Source: Tenericutes bacterium HGW-Tenericutes-5 (lineage in GTDB: Bacteria; Bacillota_I; Bacilli_A; Izemoplasmatales; Hujiaoplasmataceae). Taken from it: a stretch of DNA of 14,292 nucleotides. This document shows positions 7,949-14,292 of this stretch, one piece after another (position 1 is the stretch's first letter; every line of letters starts with the position of its first letter). A program made the translations under genes and the position numbers. Under the pieces are notes generated by a model that saw only the letters and a list, made by a program, of their open reading frames with translations, had not been told where the DNA came from and did no database searches. The stretch is from NCBI GenBank assembly GCA_002839125.1, contig PGXI01000025.1, positions 1 through 14,292 of the forward strand, in the 5' to 3' direction.

Positions 7949-7977
7949 TTGTTTTAAAAGCGCTTTCATTGTATAAT
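7949..7977 (+). promoter_or_regulatory. Predicted promoter of the gdhA-serA operon
   Basis: TTGTTT (7949-7954), a 17-base spacer and a perfect TATAAT (7972-7977). The -35 is weak (three of six). Transcription would start near 7984, leaving a leader of about 140 bases. The spacer holds a cre-like box, and the start site lies inside a 19-bp palindrome. Confidence 0.75.
7955..7968 (+). promoter_or_regulatory. cre-like box (CcpA catabolite control site)
   Basis: TAAAAGCGCTTTCA differs at one base (position 2, G to A) from the idealised palindromic cre TGAAAGCGCTTTCA and contains the central AAAGCGCTTT palindrome. It lies between -35 and -10, where bound CcpA would block RNA polymerase. It suggests repression of the glutamate dehydrogenase/serine operon when preferred sugars are plentiful. 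A ROK sugar kinase lies further downstream, but no ccpA gene is in the window. Confidence 0.75.
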
Positions 7978-7980
7978 CTA

Positions 7981-7999
7981 TATTGTGATAATCACAATA
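7981..7999. promoter_or_regulatory. Perfect 19-bp palindrome over the predicted gdhA transcription start (operator)
   Basis: TATTGTGAT (7981-7989) and ATCACAATA (7991-7999) are exact inverted repeats around a single A. The site begins three bases after the -10, so a bound protein would block initiation. The core TTGTGAT-A-ATCACAA has the 7-1-7 layout of Fur/PerR-family boxes and matches the PerR consensus at five of seven positions per arm. The half-sites also resemble Rex or CRP sites, but the three-base spacing is too short for either. The regulator is unassigned. Confidence 0.7.
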
Positions 8000-8042
8000 A
8001 AATAAGTGATGAAAGATGAGTGTTTTTAGGAAAGATTTAATT

Positions 8043-8064
8043 AGCATTTTCCATGCTTTTTTTT
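8043..8064 (+). terminator. Terminator-like hairpin in the gdhA leader
   Basis: AGCAT (8043-8047) pairs with ATGCT (8053-8057) around TTTCC, followed by an unbroken run of eight T (8057-8064). The stem is only 5 bp, so it would be weak alone. GGAAA at 8029-8033 could pair with the loop TTTCC and disturb it. A second 7-bp hairpin (TCGATTT 8079-8085 with AAATCGA 8092-8098) follows before the ribosome binding site. Confidence 0.4.
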
Positions 8065-8127
8065 ACGAATGATGACAATCGATTTGGATAAAAATCGAAA
8101 AAAAATATAAGAAGTGAGGCGAATAAA

Positions 8128-9474
8128 TTGTTTACAAATGAGTACTTAAATAATCTGTTTGAGATTACTAAAGAAAGAAATAGTTCTCAATCAGAATACC
8201 TTCAAGCTGTTGAAGAATTTTTTGAGGCGATGAGTTTCATCGTAGAAAACGATCCTAATATCCAAAAATTTGGTATTATGGAACGAATTATCGAACCGGA
8301 AAGAATCGTTAAATTCCGAGTTACTTGGGTTGATGATACTGGCAAAATTAATGTAAACCGCGGATACAGAGTTCAATTCAACTCTGCAATCGGACCTTAT
8401 AAAGGCGGGTTACGTTTCCCTCCATCAGTTAACGAATCAATTCTTAAGTTTTTAGGGTTTGAACAAACATTTAAGAATGCATTAACCGGACTTCCTATGG
8501 GAGGCGGCAAAGGTGGTTCTGATTTTAATCCTCGCGGACGTTCAGACAATGAAATCATGCGTTTCTGTCAAAACTTTATGCTTGAAATGTATCGACATAT
8601 TGGCGCAGACACTGATGTACCAGCTGGAGACATAGGTGTTGGTTATAGAGAAATTGGTTATTTATATGGTATGTATAGAAAAATCCGTAATGAAAATACT
8701 GGTGTTTTAACTGGTAAAGGAATTTCTTATGGTGGATCATTAGGTAGAGCTGAAGCCACTGGTCATGGAGTTCTATACTTTGTTAGAGAGATGATGAGAG
8801 TTTATCGTAACGATACAGTTGAAGGCAAGAGAATAATAATCTCTGGTTCTGGTAAAGTTGGTATGCATGCCGCTTTAAAAGCACAAGAAATGGGCGCTAA
8901 GGTAATTGCTTTATCAGATATCAATGGTTTCGTGTATGATCCAAATGGATTAGACTTAAATATAGTTAAAATGTTAACAGCAAAAGCTCCTGAATTCTCA
9001 ACAGAATATTTACAATATCGTCCGTCAGCAACTTATGATTCAAATCCAAGCAACATATGGACAGTTCCTTGCGACATCGCTCTTCCATGCGCGACTCAAA
9101 ACGAACTTCCTTTAGAAGCTGCTCAAGCTCTAGTTGAAAATGGTTGTTTCTTAGTAGCTGAAGGCGCTAATATGCCTACAACAATTGAAGCTACAAAATA
9201 TTTGCAACATGCTGACATTTTATTCGCCCCTGGGAAGGCTGTTAACGCCGGTGGTGTAGCTGTATCGGGTCTAGAAATGACTCAAAACGCTATGCATTAT
9301 CCTTGGACTTATGAAGAAGTAGACGAAAAATTACAAGCTATCATGGCTGAAATATTTAAAAAAGCTTATACAGAAGCTAGAAAGTACACTGATCATCGTA
9401 ACTTAGTTGTAGGAGCTAACATTGCTGGATTTATGCGTGTTTATCATGCGATGATGGAACAAGGTATCATTTAA
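8128..9474 (+). CDS. gdhA: Glutamate dehydrogenase (hexameric, probably NADP-specific)
   Basis: This 448-residue enzyme has the standard length of the small hexameric GDH. It aminates 2-oxoglutarate to glutamate with ammonia and NAD(P)H in the cytoplasm. Catalytic residues are visible: K92 in YKGGLRF, K128 in PMGGGKGG and D168 in VPAGDIGVG. The nucleotide fold has ISGSGKVG near 238-245 and the strand ending ALSD at 264, close to NADP-type enzymes, but cofactor choice is not certain. The start is TTG at 8128, with GTGAGG at 8114-8119. The next in-frame ATG is at residue 35, which would remove the N-terminal helix. It is the first gene of a four-gene operon. The downstream SerC releases 2-oxoglutarate, which this enzyme converts back to glutamate. 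A cre-like box, a palindromic operator and a structured leader suggest tight control. Confidence 0.97.
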   Translation: MFTNEYLNNLFEITKERNSSQSEYLQAVEEFFEAMSFIVENDPNIQKFGIMERIIEPERIVKFRVTWVDDTGKINVNRGYRVQFNSAIGPYKGGLRFPPSVNESILKFLGFEQTFKNALTGLPMGGGKGGSDFNPRGRSDNEIMRFCQNFMLEMYRHIGADTDVPAGDIGVGYREIGYLYGMYRKIRNENTGVLTGKGISYGGSLGRAEATGHGVLYFVREMMRVYRNDTVEGKRIIISGSGKVGMHAALKAQEMGAKVIALSDINGFVYDPNGLDLNIVKMLTAKAPEFSTEYLQYRPSATYDSNPSNIWTVPCDIALPCATQNELPLEAAQALVENGCFLVAEGANMPTTIEATKYLQHADILFAPGKAVNAGGVAVSGLEMTQNAMHYPWTYEEVDEKLQAIMAEIFKKAYTEARKYTDHRNLVVGANIAGFMRVYHAMMEQGII

Positions 9475-10664
9475 TGAGCGTTGTTGTCACACCGAAAATC
9501 TTACTGCCTATTGAATCCATTAACAAGGAAAAATGGGCAGTAATTGCCTGTGATCAGTTCACTTCGGAACCTGAATATTGGGATAAACTCAAATCATATG
9601 TTGATAATGTACCTTCAACATATCATTTAATCTTGCCTGAAGCTTACTTAGACAGTGAAATGAAGCATAAGATCAGTAAAGTAAACGACAACATGGACCT
9701 TTACTTGAAAAACAGTCTTTTTGAAGAACATGAAGGTTTTGTACTTGTTGAAAGACAAACTCCATTCGTTGAAAAGCGAATTGGTTTAGTTTTAGCTATC
9801 GATTTAGACGAATATGAGTATGAACCCGGGAAAAAAGGAAAAATTGCTGCTACAGAAAAAACTGTACCGGAAAGAATTCCACCTAGAGTACTAATCAGAG
9901 AAAATGCTCCAATTGAACTACCTCATGTCCTAGTATTACTCGACGATCAAGGAAAAGACATTATTACTAAATTATATAAAAACCGTAAAAACTATAAAAA
10001 ACTTTACGATTTTAAACTAAATATGAATGGCGGATATATTAGAGGTTATGAAATTATAGATACTCAACCGATAATAGATCAAATCGAAAAATTACCTAAT
10101 GATTTAAACTTAATTGTCGGTGATGGTAATCATTCCTTAGCTTCTGCTAAAGTATGTTGGGAAAACATCAAGAAGAACCTAACAGATGAAGCTAAACTTA
10201 CACACCCAGCGCGTTATGCTTTAGTTGAGTTAATAAGTCTTTATGATGAAGGTTTGACATTTGAACCTATCCATAGAGTTCTATTTAACGCTGATTTGTC
10301 ATTAATTAGAATTTTAGAACATCGGTTAAATGGAAGTGGTAATCTTGACGTGTATTATAACGATCAAATCATCTCAATCAATGTTCCAGAAAATCCATTT
10401 ATTGCCATCAAAGAGATTCAAGAGATTCTTGATGAATATCTTGAAAAAAATAAATTTGCCGAAATAGATTTTGTTCATGGTATAGATAGTTTAAAAAAGA
10501 TTGTAAAGAATAATTATGATTGTGTTGGTATTACAATGCCGGCGCTAGAAAGAGATAAATTATTACCTTATATTAGAGAAAACGGTGTTCTTCCTCGTAA
10601 GTCATTCTCACTTGGAGAAGCGGAAGAAAAACGTTATTATCTCGAAGGTAAAAAAATATTATAA
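9474..10664 (+). CDS. DUF1015 family protein, function unknown, in a serine operon
   Basis: This 396-residue soluble protein is recognised as DUF1015. Features are the N-terminal block AVIACDQFTSEPEYW (about 22-36), LPEAYLD, a central arginine- and proline-rich stretch (TVPERIPPRVLIREN) and the block GDGNHSLASAK at 216-226. That last block resembles the DGHHR-type motif of the ParB/sulfiredoxin superfamily, which includes the free-serine kinases SerK and SbnI; this similarity is my inference. There is no signal peptide or membrane segment. The start codon overlaps the gdhA stop by one base, so the two are translationally coupled, and serC follows after 13 bases. No phosphoserine phosphatase gene is nearby. 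A role in making or handling O-phosphoserine or serine is a reasonable hypothesis from position, but it is not shown by the sequence. Confidence 0.85.
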   Translation: MSVVVTPKILLPIESINKEKWAVIACDQFTSEPEYWDKLKSYVDNVPSTYHLILPEAYLDSEMKHKISKVNDNMDLYLKNSLFEEHEGFVLVERQTPFVEKRIGLVLAIDLDEYEYEPGKKGKIAATEKTVPERIPPRVLIRENAPIELPHVLVLLDDQGKDIITKLYKNRKNYKKLYDFKLNMNGGYIRGYEIIDTQPIIDQIEKLPNDLNLIVGDGNHSLASAKVCWENIKKNLTDEAKLTHPARYALVELISLYDEGLTFEPIHRVLFNADLSLIRILEHRLNGSGNLDVYYNDQIISINVPENPFIAIKEIQEILDEYLEKNKFAEIDFVHGIDSLKKIVKNNYDCVGITMPALERDKLLPYIRENGVLPRKSFSLGEAEEKRYYLEGKKIL

Positions 10665-10677
10665 AGAGGTGAAAGTT

Positions 10678-11769
10678 ATGGAAAGAGTTTGGAATTTCTC
10701 AGCTGGACCTGCAGTATTGCCAGAAGAAGTATTAAAAATCGCTGCTGAACAAATGCTTAATTATGAAAACAGTGGAATGGGTGTTATGGAAATGTCTCAC
10801 CGTTCTAAAGTTTATGACAAAATCATTAAAGATGCAGAAGCGGATTTAAGAAAATTGATGAATATCCCTAATAACTACAAAGTGTTATTTTTACAAGGTG
10901 GAGGACACTTACAATTTTCTATGGTTCCTTTAAACTTGATGAAAAACAAAGTAGCTGATTACATCGTTACCGGTGAATGGGCTAAAAAAGCTGCGAAAGA
11001 AGCTGCTAAGTATCTTAAAGTAAATAAAATTGCATCTTCTGATGATAAAAACTTTACATATATTCCTGATTTAAGCAATCTTAAGGTTAGCCCGGATGCA
11101 GATTATGTTTTCATATGTCAAAACAATACTATTTATGGTACAAGATTTACTGAATTACCTGATACTTCAGGTAAAGACTTAGTATCTGATATGTCATCAA
11201 ATATTCTTAGTGAACCTTTTGATGTTACAAAATTCGCACTAATTTTTGCTGGTGCCCAAAAAAATATTGGTCCAGCTGGAACAACTATCGTAATCATTAG
11301 AGAAGATCTTTTAACAGACGATCTTCCTGAATACTGCCCAACAATGTTAAGTTACAAGATTCATGCAGATAAAGATTCTTTATATAACACGCCACCAACA
11401 TATGGCATCTACGTATGTGGCTTAGTTTTTAAACACTTACTAGCTAATGGCGGAGTTGAACAAATGTATAAGAAGAACTTAGAAAAAGCCAATCTTCTAT
11501 ATGACTTCCTCGACAATTCAAAACTATTCAAAGGTACAGTCGCAAAAAAAGACCGTTCATTGATGAATGTTACCTTTGTAACGGATAGTGAAGAAATTAA
11601 TGATCGCTTTGTTAAAGAAGCTACAGCTGCTGGTTTAGTAAACCTAAAGGGCCACCGTTCTGTTGGTGGAATGAGAGCATCTATTTATAACGCTATGCCA
11701 GTTGAAGGCGTAAAAGCTTTAGTTAAATTTATGGGCGATTTCGAAAGGAAGGTCCTAAATGAAAGTTAG
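10678..11769 (+). CDS. serC: Phosphoserine aminotransferase
   Basis: SerC is a PLP-dependent fold-type I aminotransferase. It converts 3-phosphohydroxypyruvate plus glutamate to O-phosphoserine and 2-oxoglutarate. The 363 residues fit the family. Evidence: NFSAGPAVLPEEVL at residues 6-19, MEMSHRSK near 37-44, NNTIYGT near 149-155, the PLP lysine K195 in FAGAQKNIGPAG, and GHRSVGGMRASIYNAM near the C-terminus. The frame is open 31 codons further upstream into the DUF1015 gene, but AGAGGTGA sits five bases before ATG 10678, and the protein from there starts exactly like SerC. The C-terminus overlaps serA by 11 bases. It is the third gene of the gdhA operon, where GDH renews the glutamate it uses. 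Confidence 0.98.
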   Translation: MERVWNFSAGPAVLPEEVLKIAAEQMLNYENSGMGVMEMSHRSKVYDKIIKDAEADLRKLMNIPNNYKVLFLQGGGHLQFSMVPLNLMKNKVADYIVTGEWAKKAAKEAAKYLKVNKIASSDDKNFTYIPDLSNLKVSPDADYVFICQNNTIYGTRFTELPDTSGKDLVSDMSSNILSEPFDVTKFALIFAGAQKNIGPAGTTIVIIREDLLTDDLPEYCPTMLSYKIHADKDSLYNTPPTYGIYVCGLVFKHLLANGGVEQMYKKNLEKANLLYDFLDNSKLFKGTVAKKDRSLMNVTFVTDSEEINDRFVKEATAAGLVNLKGHRSVGGMRASIYNAMPVEGVKALVKFMGDFERKVLNES

Positions 11770-12916
11770 TTGTCTAAATAAGATATCTCCACTAGGACTT
11801 AATAACTTTACAACAAAATATGAGATTTCTGAAGAAATAAATAATGCGGATTTATTACTTGTTAGAAGTTTTAATATGCATGATCATCCAATCAATAATA
11901 ATCTTTTAGCGGTTGCTAGAGCTGGAGCTGGAGTTAATAATATTCCTCTAGAAAAAATGGCTGATGCAGGTGTAGTTGTATTTAACACCCCTGGAGCTAA
12001 CAGCAATGGCGTTAAAGAGTTAGTTATTGCCGGAATGCTAATGTCTGCACGTGACTTAGTAGGTGGTATTGATTGGGTAAGAAATAACAAACAAGACCAA
12101 GATATTCTAAAAACAATCGAAAAAGCTAAAAGTGCTTTTGGCGGAACCGAAATTCTTGGAAAAACAATCTTAGTTATCGGTTTAGGAGCTATTGGTGGAA
12201 AAGTTGCTAATGCAGCTAGTGACCTTGGTTTAAAGGTAATCGGATATGATCCGTATCTATCAGATGAAGCAAAAGCTCTATTAAATCATGATATCGAAAT
12301 CAACAATGTTTTAGAAGAATCATATCCAGTCGCTGATTATATTTCTCTACATTTACCACTTCTAGAATCAACTAAAGAAATGATAAATAAAGAAGTGTTC
12401 AAAATGCTTAAACCTGGTGTGGTTTTGTTAAACTTTGCTAGAGATTTATTAGTGCATAATGAAGATTTAAAGAATGCGATTGATGAAAAAATAGTTAAGA
12501 AATATGTTACTGATTTCCCTAACCATTTCGTCGCTAACATGGATAATGTTATAGCTTTTCCTCACTTAGGCGCTTCTACCGAAGAGTCAGAAGATAACTG
12601 TGCAATTATGGCTGTAAAACAATTAATGGCTTATGTTGAAAAAGGTGAAATAATTAATTCAGTAAACTATCCAAATGTAAAATTAGAAAATCTTTCATCG
12701 ACATCGAGAATTATTGTTCTCGCGAAGAATCAACCAACAATCGCTAGAGAAATTGAAAAATTCCTTGCAGCCTTTGAAACTTCAATAACTAATAAGATTT
12801 CGAAAGTTAAAGGCGAATACGCTTTCTACTGTACGGATTTAAATATTGAAGTTCCAAATTCACTAATCCAAGCGTTGGAAAGTATTGAAGGCATTAATAA
12901 GGTAAGAGTAATTTAG
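11759..12916 (+). CDS. serA: D-3-phosphoglycerate dehydrogenase, short form with C-terminal ACT-like region
   Basis: SerA oxidises 3-phosphoglycerate to 3-phosphohydroxypyruvate with NAD, the first step of serine synthesis. The 385 residues form a split substrate domain, a Rossmann domain (GLGAIG at 141-146, acidic D164 in GYDPY) and a tail of about 65 residues (about 318-385) that looks like one ACT domain, a possible serine-sensing site. The catalytic arginine is R228 in NFARD and the catalytic histidine is H269 in FPHLGAST. The position expected to hold the acidic partner of that histidine reads FPNHF (H256), whereas related short SerA proteins that I recall have an acid there. The ATG lies inside the end of serC (11-base overlap), with AGGAAGG just upstream. 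It is the last gene of the operon, followed by a strong terminator. Confidence 0.95.
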   Translation: MKVSCLNKISPLGLNNFTTKYEISEEINNADLLLVRSFNMHDHPINNNLLAVARAGAGVNNIPLEKMADAGVVVFNTPGANSNGVKELVIAGMLMSARDLVGGIDWVRNNKQDQDILKTIEKAKSAFGGTEILGKTILVIGLGAIGGKVANAASDLGLKVIGYDPYLSDEAKALLNHDIEINNVLEESYPVADYISLHLPLLESTKEMINKEVFKMLKPGVVLLNFARDLLVHNEDLKNAIDEKIVKKYVTDFPNHFVANMDNVIAFPHLGASTEESEDNCAIMAVKQLMAYVEKGEIINSVNYPNVKLENLSSTSRIIVLAKNQPTIAREIEKFLAAFETSITNKISKVKGEYAFYCTDLNIEVPNSLIQALESIEGINKVRVI

Positions 12917-12922
12917 TTAAAT

Positions 12923-12955
12923 ATACGCTGCTAAACATAGCGGCGTATTATTTTT
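12923..12955 (+). terminator. Intrinsic terminator after serA
   Basis: ATACGC (12923-12928) pairs with GCGTAT (12943-12948), a T-G wobble follows, and GCTA (12930-12933) pairs with TAGC (12938-12941) around AACA. The tail is TATTTTT. A weaker second hairpin, TAAAGC (12955-12960) with GCTTTA (12972-12977), lies just behind it. Together they close the gdhA operon. Confidence 0.9.
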
Positions 12956-13019
12956 AAAGCTTTAATTTTAGGCTTTATTAAGCAAATAAAATTTATTAGG
13001 GATTTGAAGTCAAAAATGC

Positions 13020-13048
13020 TTGATTTTTTCACTCATAAATTATAGAAT
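13020..13048 (+). promoter_or_regulatory. Predicted rpmG promoter
   Basis: TTGATT (13020-13025), 17 bases, TAGAAT (13043-13048). The -10 matches at five of six positions and the -35 at four of six. The start codon of L33 lies 28 bases beyond the -10, with GGAGG in between. Confidence 0.65.
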
Positions 13049-13075
13049 AGAATAGTATTGAATGGAGGAGTGTTT

Positions 13076-13225
13076 ATGAGAGTTCAATTTACTTTGAAAT
13101 GTACTGAATGTAATTCAGAAAATTACCAACTATCTAAAAACAAAAAGACACACCCAGATAAAATGGAAGTAAAAAAATACTGTCCTACGTGTCGCAAACA
13201 AACTGTACACAAAGAGAAAAAATAA
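13076..13225 (+). CDS. rpmG: Large-subunit ribosomal protein L33 (zinc-ribbon form)
   Basis: This small gene codes for 49 residues starting [17 protein letters not shown], a clear match in length and pattern to bacterial L33. Two CxxC pairs (C9/C12 in KCTEC and C36/C39 in YCPTC) make it the zinc-binding form, as opposed to the cysteine-free form that many Firmicutes carry as well. The protein is basic, with a lysine-rich middle and tail, fitting rRNA contact near the ribosomal E site. GGAGGAG precedes ATG 13076. In many bacteria rpmG sits next to secE-nusG. Here it is next to a sugar kinase gene, which recalls the B. subtilis stretch with rpmGA and glcK a few genes apart. A hairpin with a T run follows the stop, so much of its transcription probably ends there. 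Confidence 0.96.
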   Translation: MRVQFTLKCTECNSENYQLSKNKKTHPDKMEVKKYCPTCRKQTVHKEKK

Positions 13226-13237
13226 TCGTATGATTTG

Positions 13238-13262
13238 GTATCCTATTGGATACTTTTTCTTT
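13238..13262 (+). terminator. Short intrinsic terminator between rpmG and the ROK kinase gene
   Basis: GTATCC (13238-13243) and GGATAC (13248-13253) form a perfect 6-bp stem around TATT, followed by TTTTTCTTT. Only about 20 bases separate it from the kinase start, leaving no room for a separate promoter. It may therefore act as a partial terminator that lowers kinase expression relative to L33. Confidence 0.7.
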
Positions 13263-13281
13263 ATACAAAAATGAGGTTGTT

Positions 13282-14208
13282 ATGAAAAAATATAATTTAG
13301 GTATTGATATCGGTGGGACTTCAATCAAAATTGGGTTATTTGACTTGGACGGTAATCTAATCCAAATTGACGGTTTAAAAACCAATAAAAACAACAGAGG
13401 CGAACATATCTTACCCGAGATAGCCGATCATATCAAAAAGAAATTCAATATTGATGAAGTTCGAGGCATCGGTATTGGCGTTCCAGGACCTGTAGCAAAA
13501 AACATGATTTTTAGCTGTGTTAATCTTGGTTGGGGTCAAAAAGATATCGTAAAAGAATTTAAAGAACTGATTGGCGATTCAAATATCATCGTTAGAGTCG
13601 CAAATGACGCTAATCTAGCCGCAGCTGGTGAAATCTACAAAGGTGTAGCCAGTGGTTATATTAATGCATTTATGGTAACATTAGGAACTGGAATTGGTGG
13701 TGGCGTGATTATCGATGGACGAGTTGTTGACGGCATCAATGGTGTTGCCGGCGAGATAGGTCACACCTATATTGATGATTTATTCAACCTCGATTGCAAC
13801 TGCGGAAAAAAAGGTTGTTTAGAAACAGTAGCCTCAGCAACAGGGATAGTAAGGCTTGCAAAAGAATACTTAAAAATCTCAGATAAACCTTCAAAATTAA
13901 GAAGGTATCCTGAATTCAGCGCTAAGAAAGTGATCGATTTTGCTAAAGCTGGAGATGAATTAGCTACGGAAATTATCGATAAATCGATGGAGTATCTCGC
14001 TAGAGTACTAGCTAAAGTAACATATATTATAAATCCGGATATCTTTATTATTGGTGGAGGAATTTCCAATGCTGGAAACTTCATTATTGATAAAATAACT
14101 AAATTCTATTATCCTTTGGTAGTACCGTTTATTTCACATACGAATTTTGAAATCGCGACTTTAGGAAATGAAGCCGGAATGTTTGGAGCGTGTTATTTAG
14201 TAAAATGA
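13282..14208 (+). CDS. glcK: ROK-family sugar kinase, probably glucokinase
   Basis: This 308-residue protein has the length and motifs of ROK glucokinases, which phosphorylate glucose with ATP in the cytoplasm. Evidence: the phosphate loop GIDIGGTSIKIG (7-18), GIGVPGPV (about 64-71), the catalytic aspartate D109 in ANDANLAAAGE, the sugar/zinc site GEIGH (E158, H161), and the ROK signature CNCGKKGCLE with C172, C174 and C179 binding zinc. IIGGGISNAG near the end closes the ATP site. There is no helix-turn-helix domain at the N-terminus, so it is an enzyme and not a ROK repressor. The frame opens at a TTG at 13246, within the upstream hairpin, but TGAGGT at 13272-13277 fits ATG 13282. The stop overlaps the next gene (ATGA). 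Substrate preference within ROK cannot be fixed from sequence, so the symbol is tentative. Confidence 0.88.
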   Translation: MKKYNLGIDIGGTSIKIGLFDLDGNLIQIDGLKTNKNNRGEHILPEIADHIKKKFNIDEVRGIGIGVPGPVAKNMIFSCVNLGWGQKDIVKEFKELIGDSNIIVRVANDANLAAAGEIYKGVASGYINAFMVTLGTGIGGGVIIDGRVVDGINGVAGEIGHTYIDDLFNLDCNCGKKGCLETVASATGIVRLAKEYLKISDKPSKLRRYPEFSAKKVIDFAKAGDELATEIIDKSMEYLARVLAKVTYIINPDIFIIGGGISNAGNFIIDKITKFYYPLVVPFISHTNFEIATLGNEAGMFGACYLVK

Positions 14209-14292
14209 TAAATATCAGAAAGTTTGCCAGCAAGAATATGGATGTAAATACCTATTTATTGGCCAAAGACAATCAAGCTTTAGTAATTGACC
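14205..14292 (+). CDS. Start of an MBL-fold metallohydrolase (partial)
   Basis: The frame begins with an ATG that overlaps the kinase stop (ATGA) and runs off the right edge after 29 codons. It starts MINIRKFASKNM and continues VNTYLLAKDNQALVID, the opening beta-strand pattern of the metallo-beta-lactamase fold (glyoxalase II-like). In that fold, a strand ending in (V/I)DPG follows NxY(L/V). The metal-binding HxHxDH motif would lie beyond the window. A YqgX-like hydrolase near glcK is known in Bacillus, which agrees with this reading. The short length limits confidence. Confidence 0.65.
   Translation, partial: MINIRKFASKNMDVNTYLLAKDNQALVID

Noticed and set aside
7981..7999. Rex (redox) or CRP/FNR binding site
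   Set aside because: The half-sites TTGTGA and TCACAA look right, but the spacer is three bases where both families use longer ones. Kept only as an unassigned operator.
13767..14084. A 105-codon open frame on the minus strand inside the ROK kinase gene
   Set aside because: It lies entirely opposite a gene with clear ROK motifs, has no ribosome binding site and resembles no family. It is a shadow frame, as are the other frames antisense to gdhA, serA, the exporter, the cvpA-type gene and ispG.
1..14292. Mobile elements, CRISPR arrays, tRNA or rRNA genes, attachment sites
   Set aside because: No transposase or integrase frames, spaced direct repeats, cloverleaf candidates or rRNA-like stretches were seen. 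Gene content is housekeeping and base usage looks uniform.

Overview
Low-GC chromosomal DNA from a Gram-positive-type bacterium. AGGTGA/GGAGG ribosome binding sites precede nearly every gene. Hairpin-plus-T-run terminators are common. Gene families are Firmicutes-type: two-subunit glycine decarboxylase, short SerA, 49-residue L33, a CcpA-like cre box. Four genes (gcvPA, the Enzyme I-like gene, the ROK kinase, and the 18-codon leader ORF if it is real) end in TGA, so TGA is read as stop. That excludes the code-4 mycoplasmas. The overall picture (very AT-rich, compact, MEP isoprenoid pathway, standard code) would fit an Izemoplasma/Haloplasma/Acholeplasma-like or Erysipelotrichia-like lineage, but this placement is inference.

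Layout. (1) 1-2540: the end of gcvPA, then gcvPB and a CvpA-family membrane protein, closed by a terminator that works for both strands. (2) 2549-3598, minus strand: ispG, with a promoter region shared back to back with the next gene. (3) 3722-4396: a stand-alone N-terminal half of PTS Enzyme I, with a hairpin over its stop. (4) 4502-6676: a 12-TM RND/MMPL exporter. (5) 6775-7880: ilvE, with a strong promoter, a TTG start and its own terminator. (6) 7949-12955: a tight operon gdhA - DUF1015 gene - serC - serA. Its promoter carries a near-perfect cre box between -35 and -10, a perfect 19-bp palindrome over the predicted transcription start, and a structured leader of about 140 nt. (7) 13020-14292: rpmG (L33), a partial terminator, a ROK-family sugar kinase, and the start of an MBL-fold hydrolase.

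How the genes work together. SerA oxidises 3-phosphoglycerate and SerC transaminates the product with glutamate, releasing 2-oxoglutarate. GDH, first gene of the same operon, turns 2-oxoglutarate plus ammonia back into glutamate, which also feeds IlvE. Serine can pass to glycine and then to the glycine cleavage system at the left edge. No phosphoserine phosphatase is seen in the window. The uncharacterised DUF1015 gene, wedged between gdhA and serC, is the natural candidate for a role in this pathway. The most interesting items are this operon and its promoter, and the orphan Enzyme I N-terminal half. The rest is ordinary housekeeping sequence. No mobile elements, CRISPR arrays, tRNAs or rRNAs were seen, and no gene-free stretch exceeds 300 bases.
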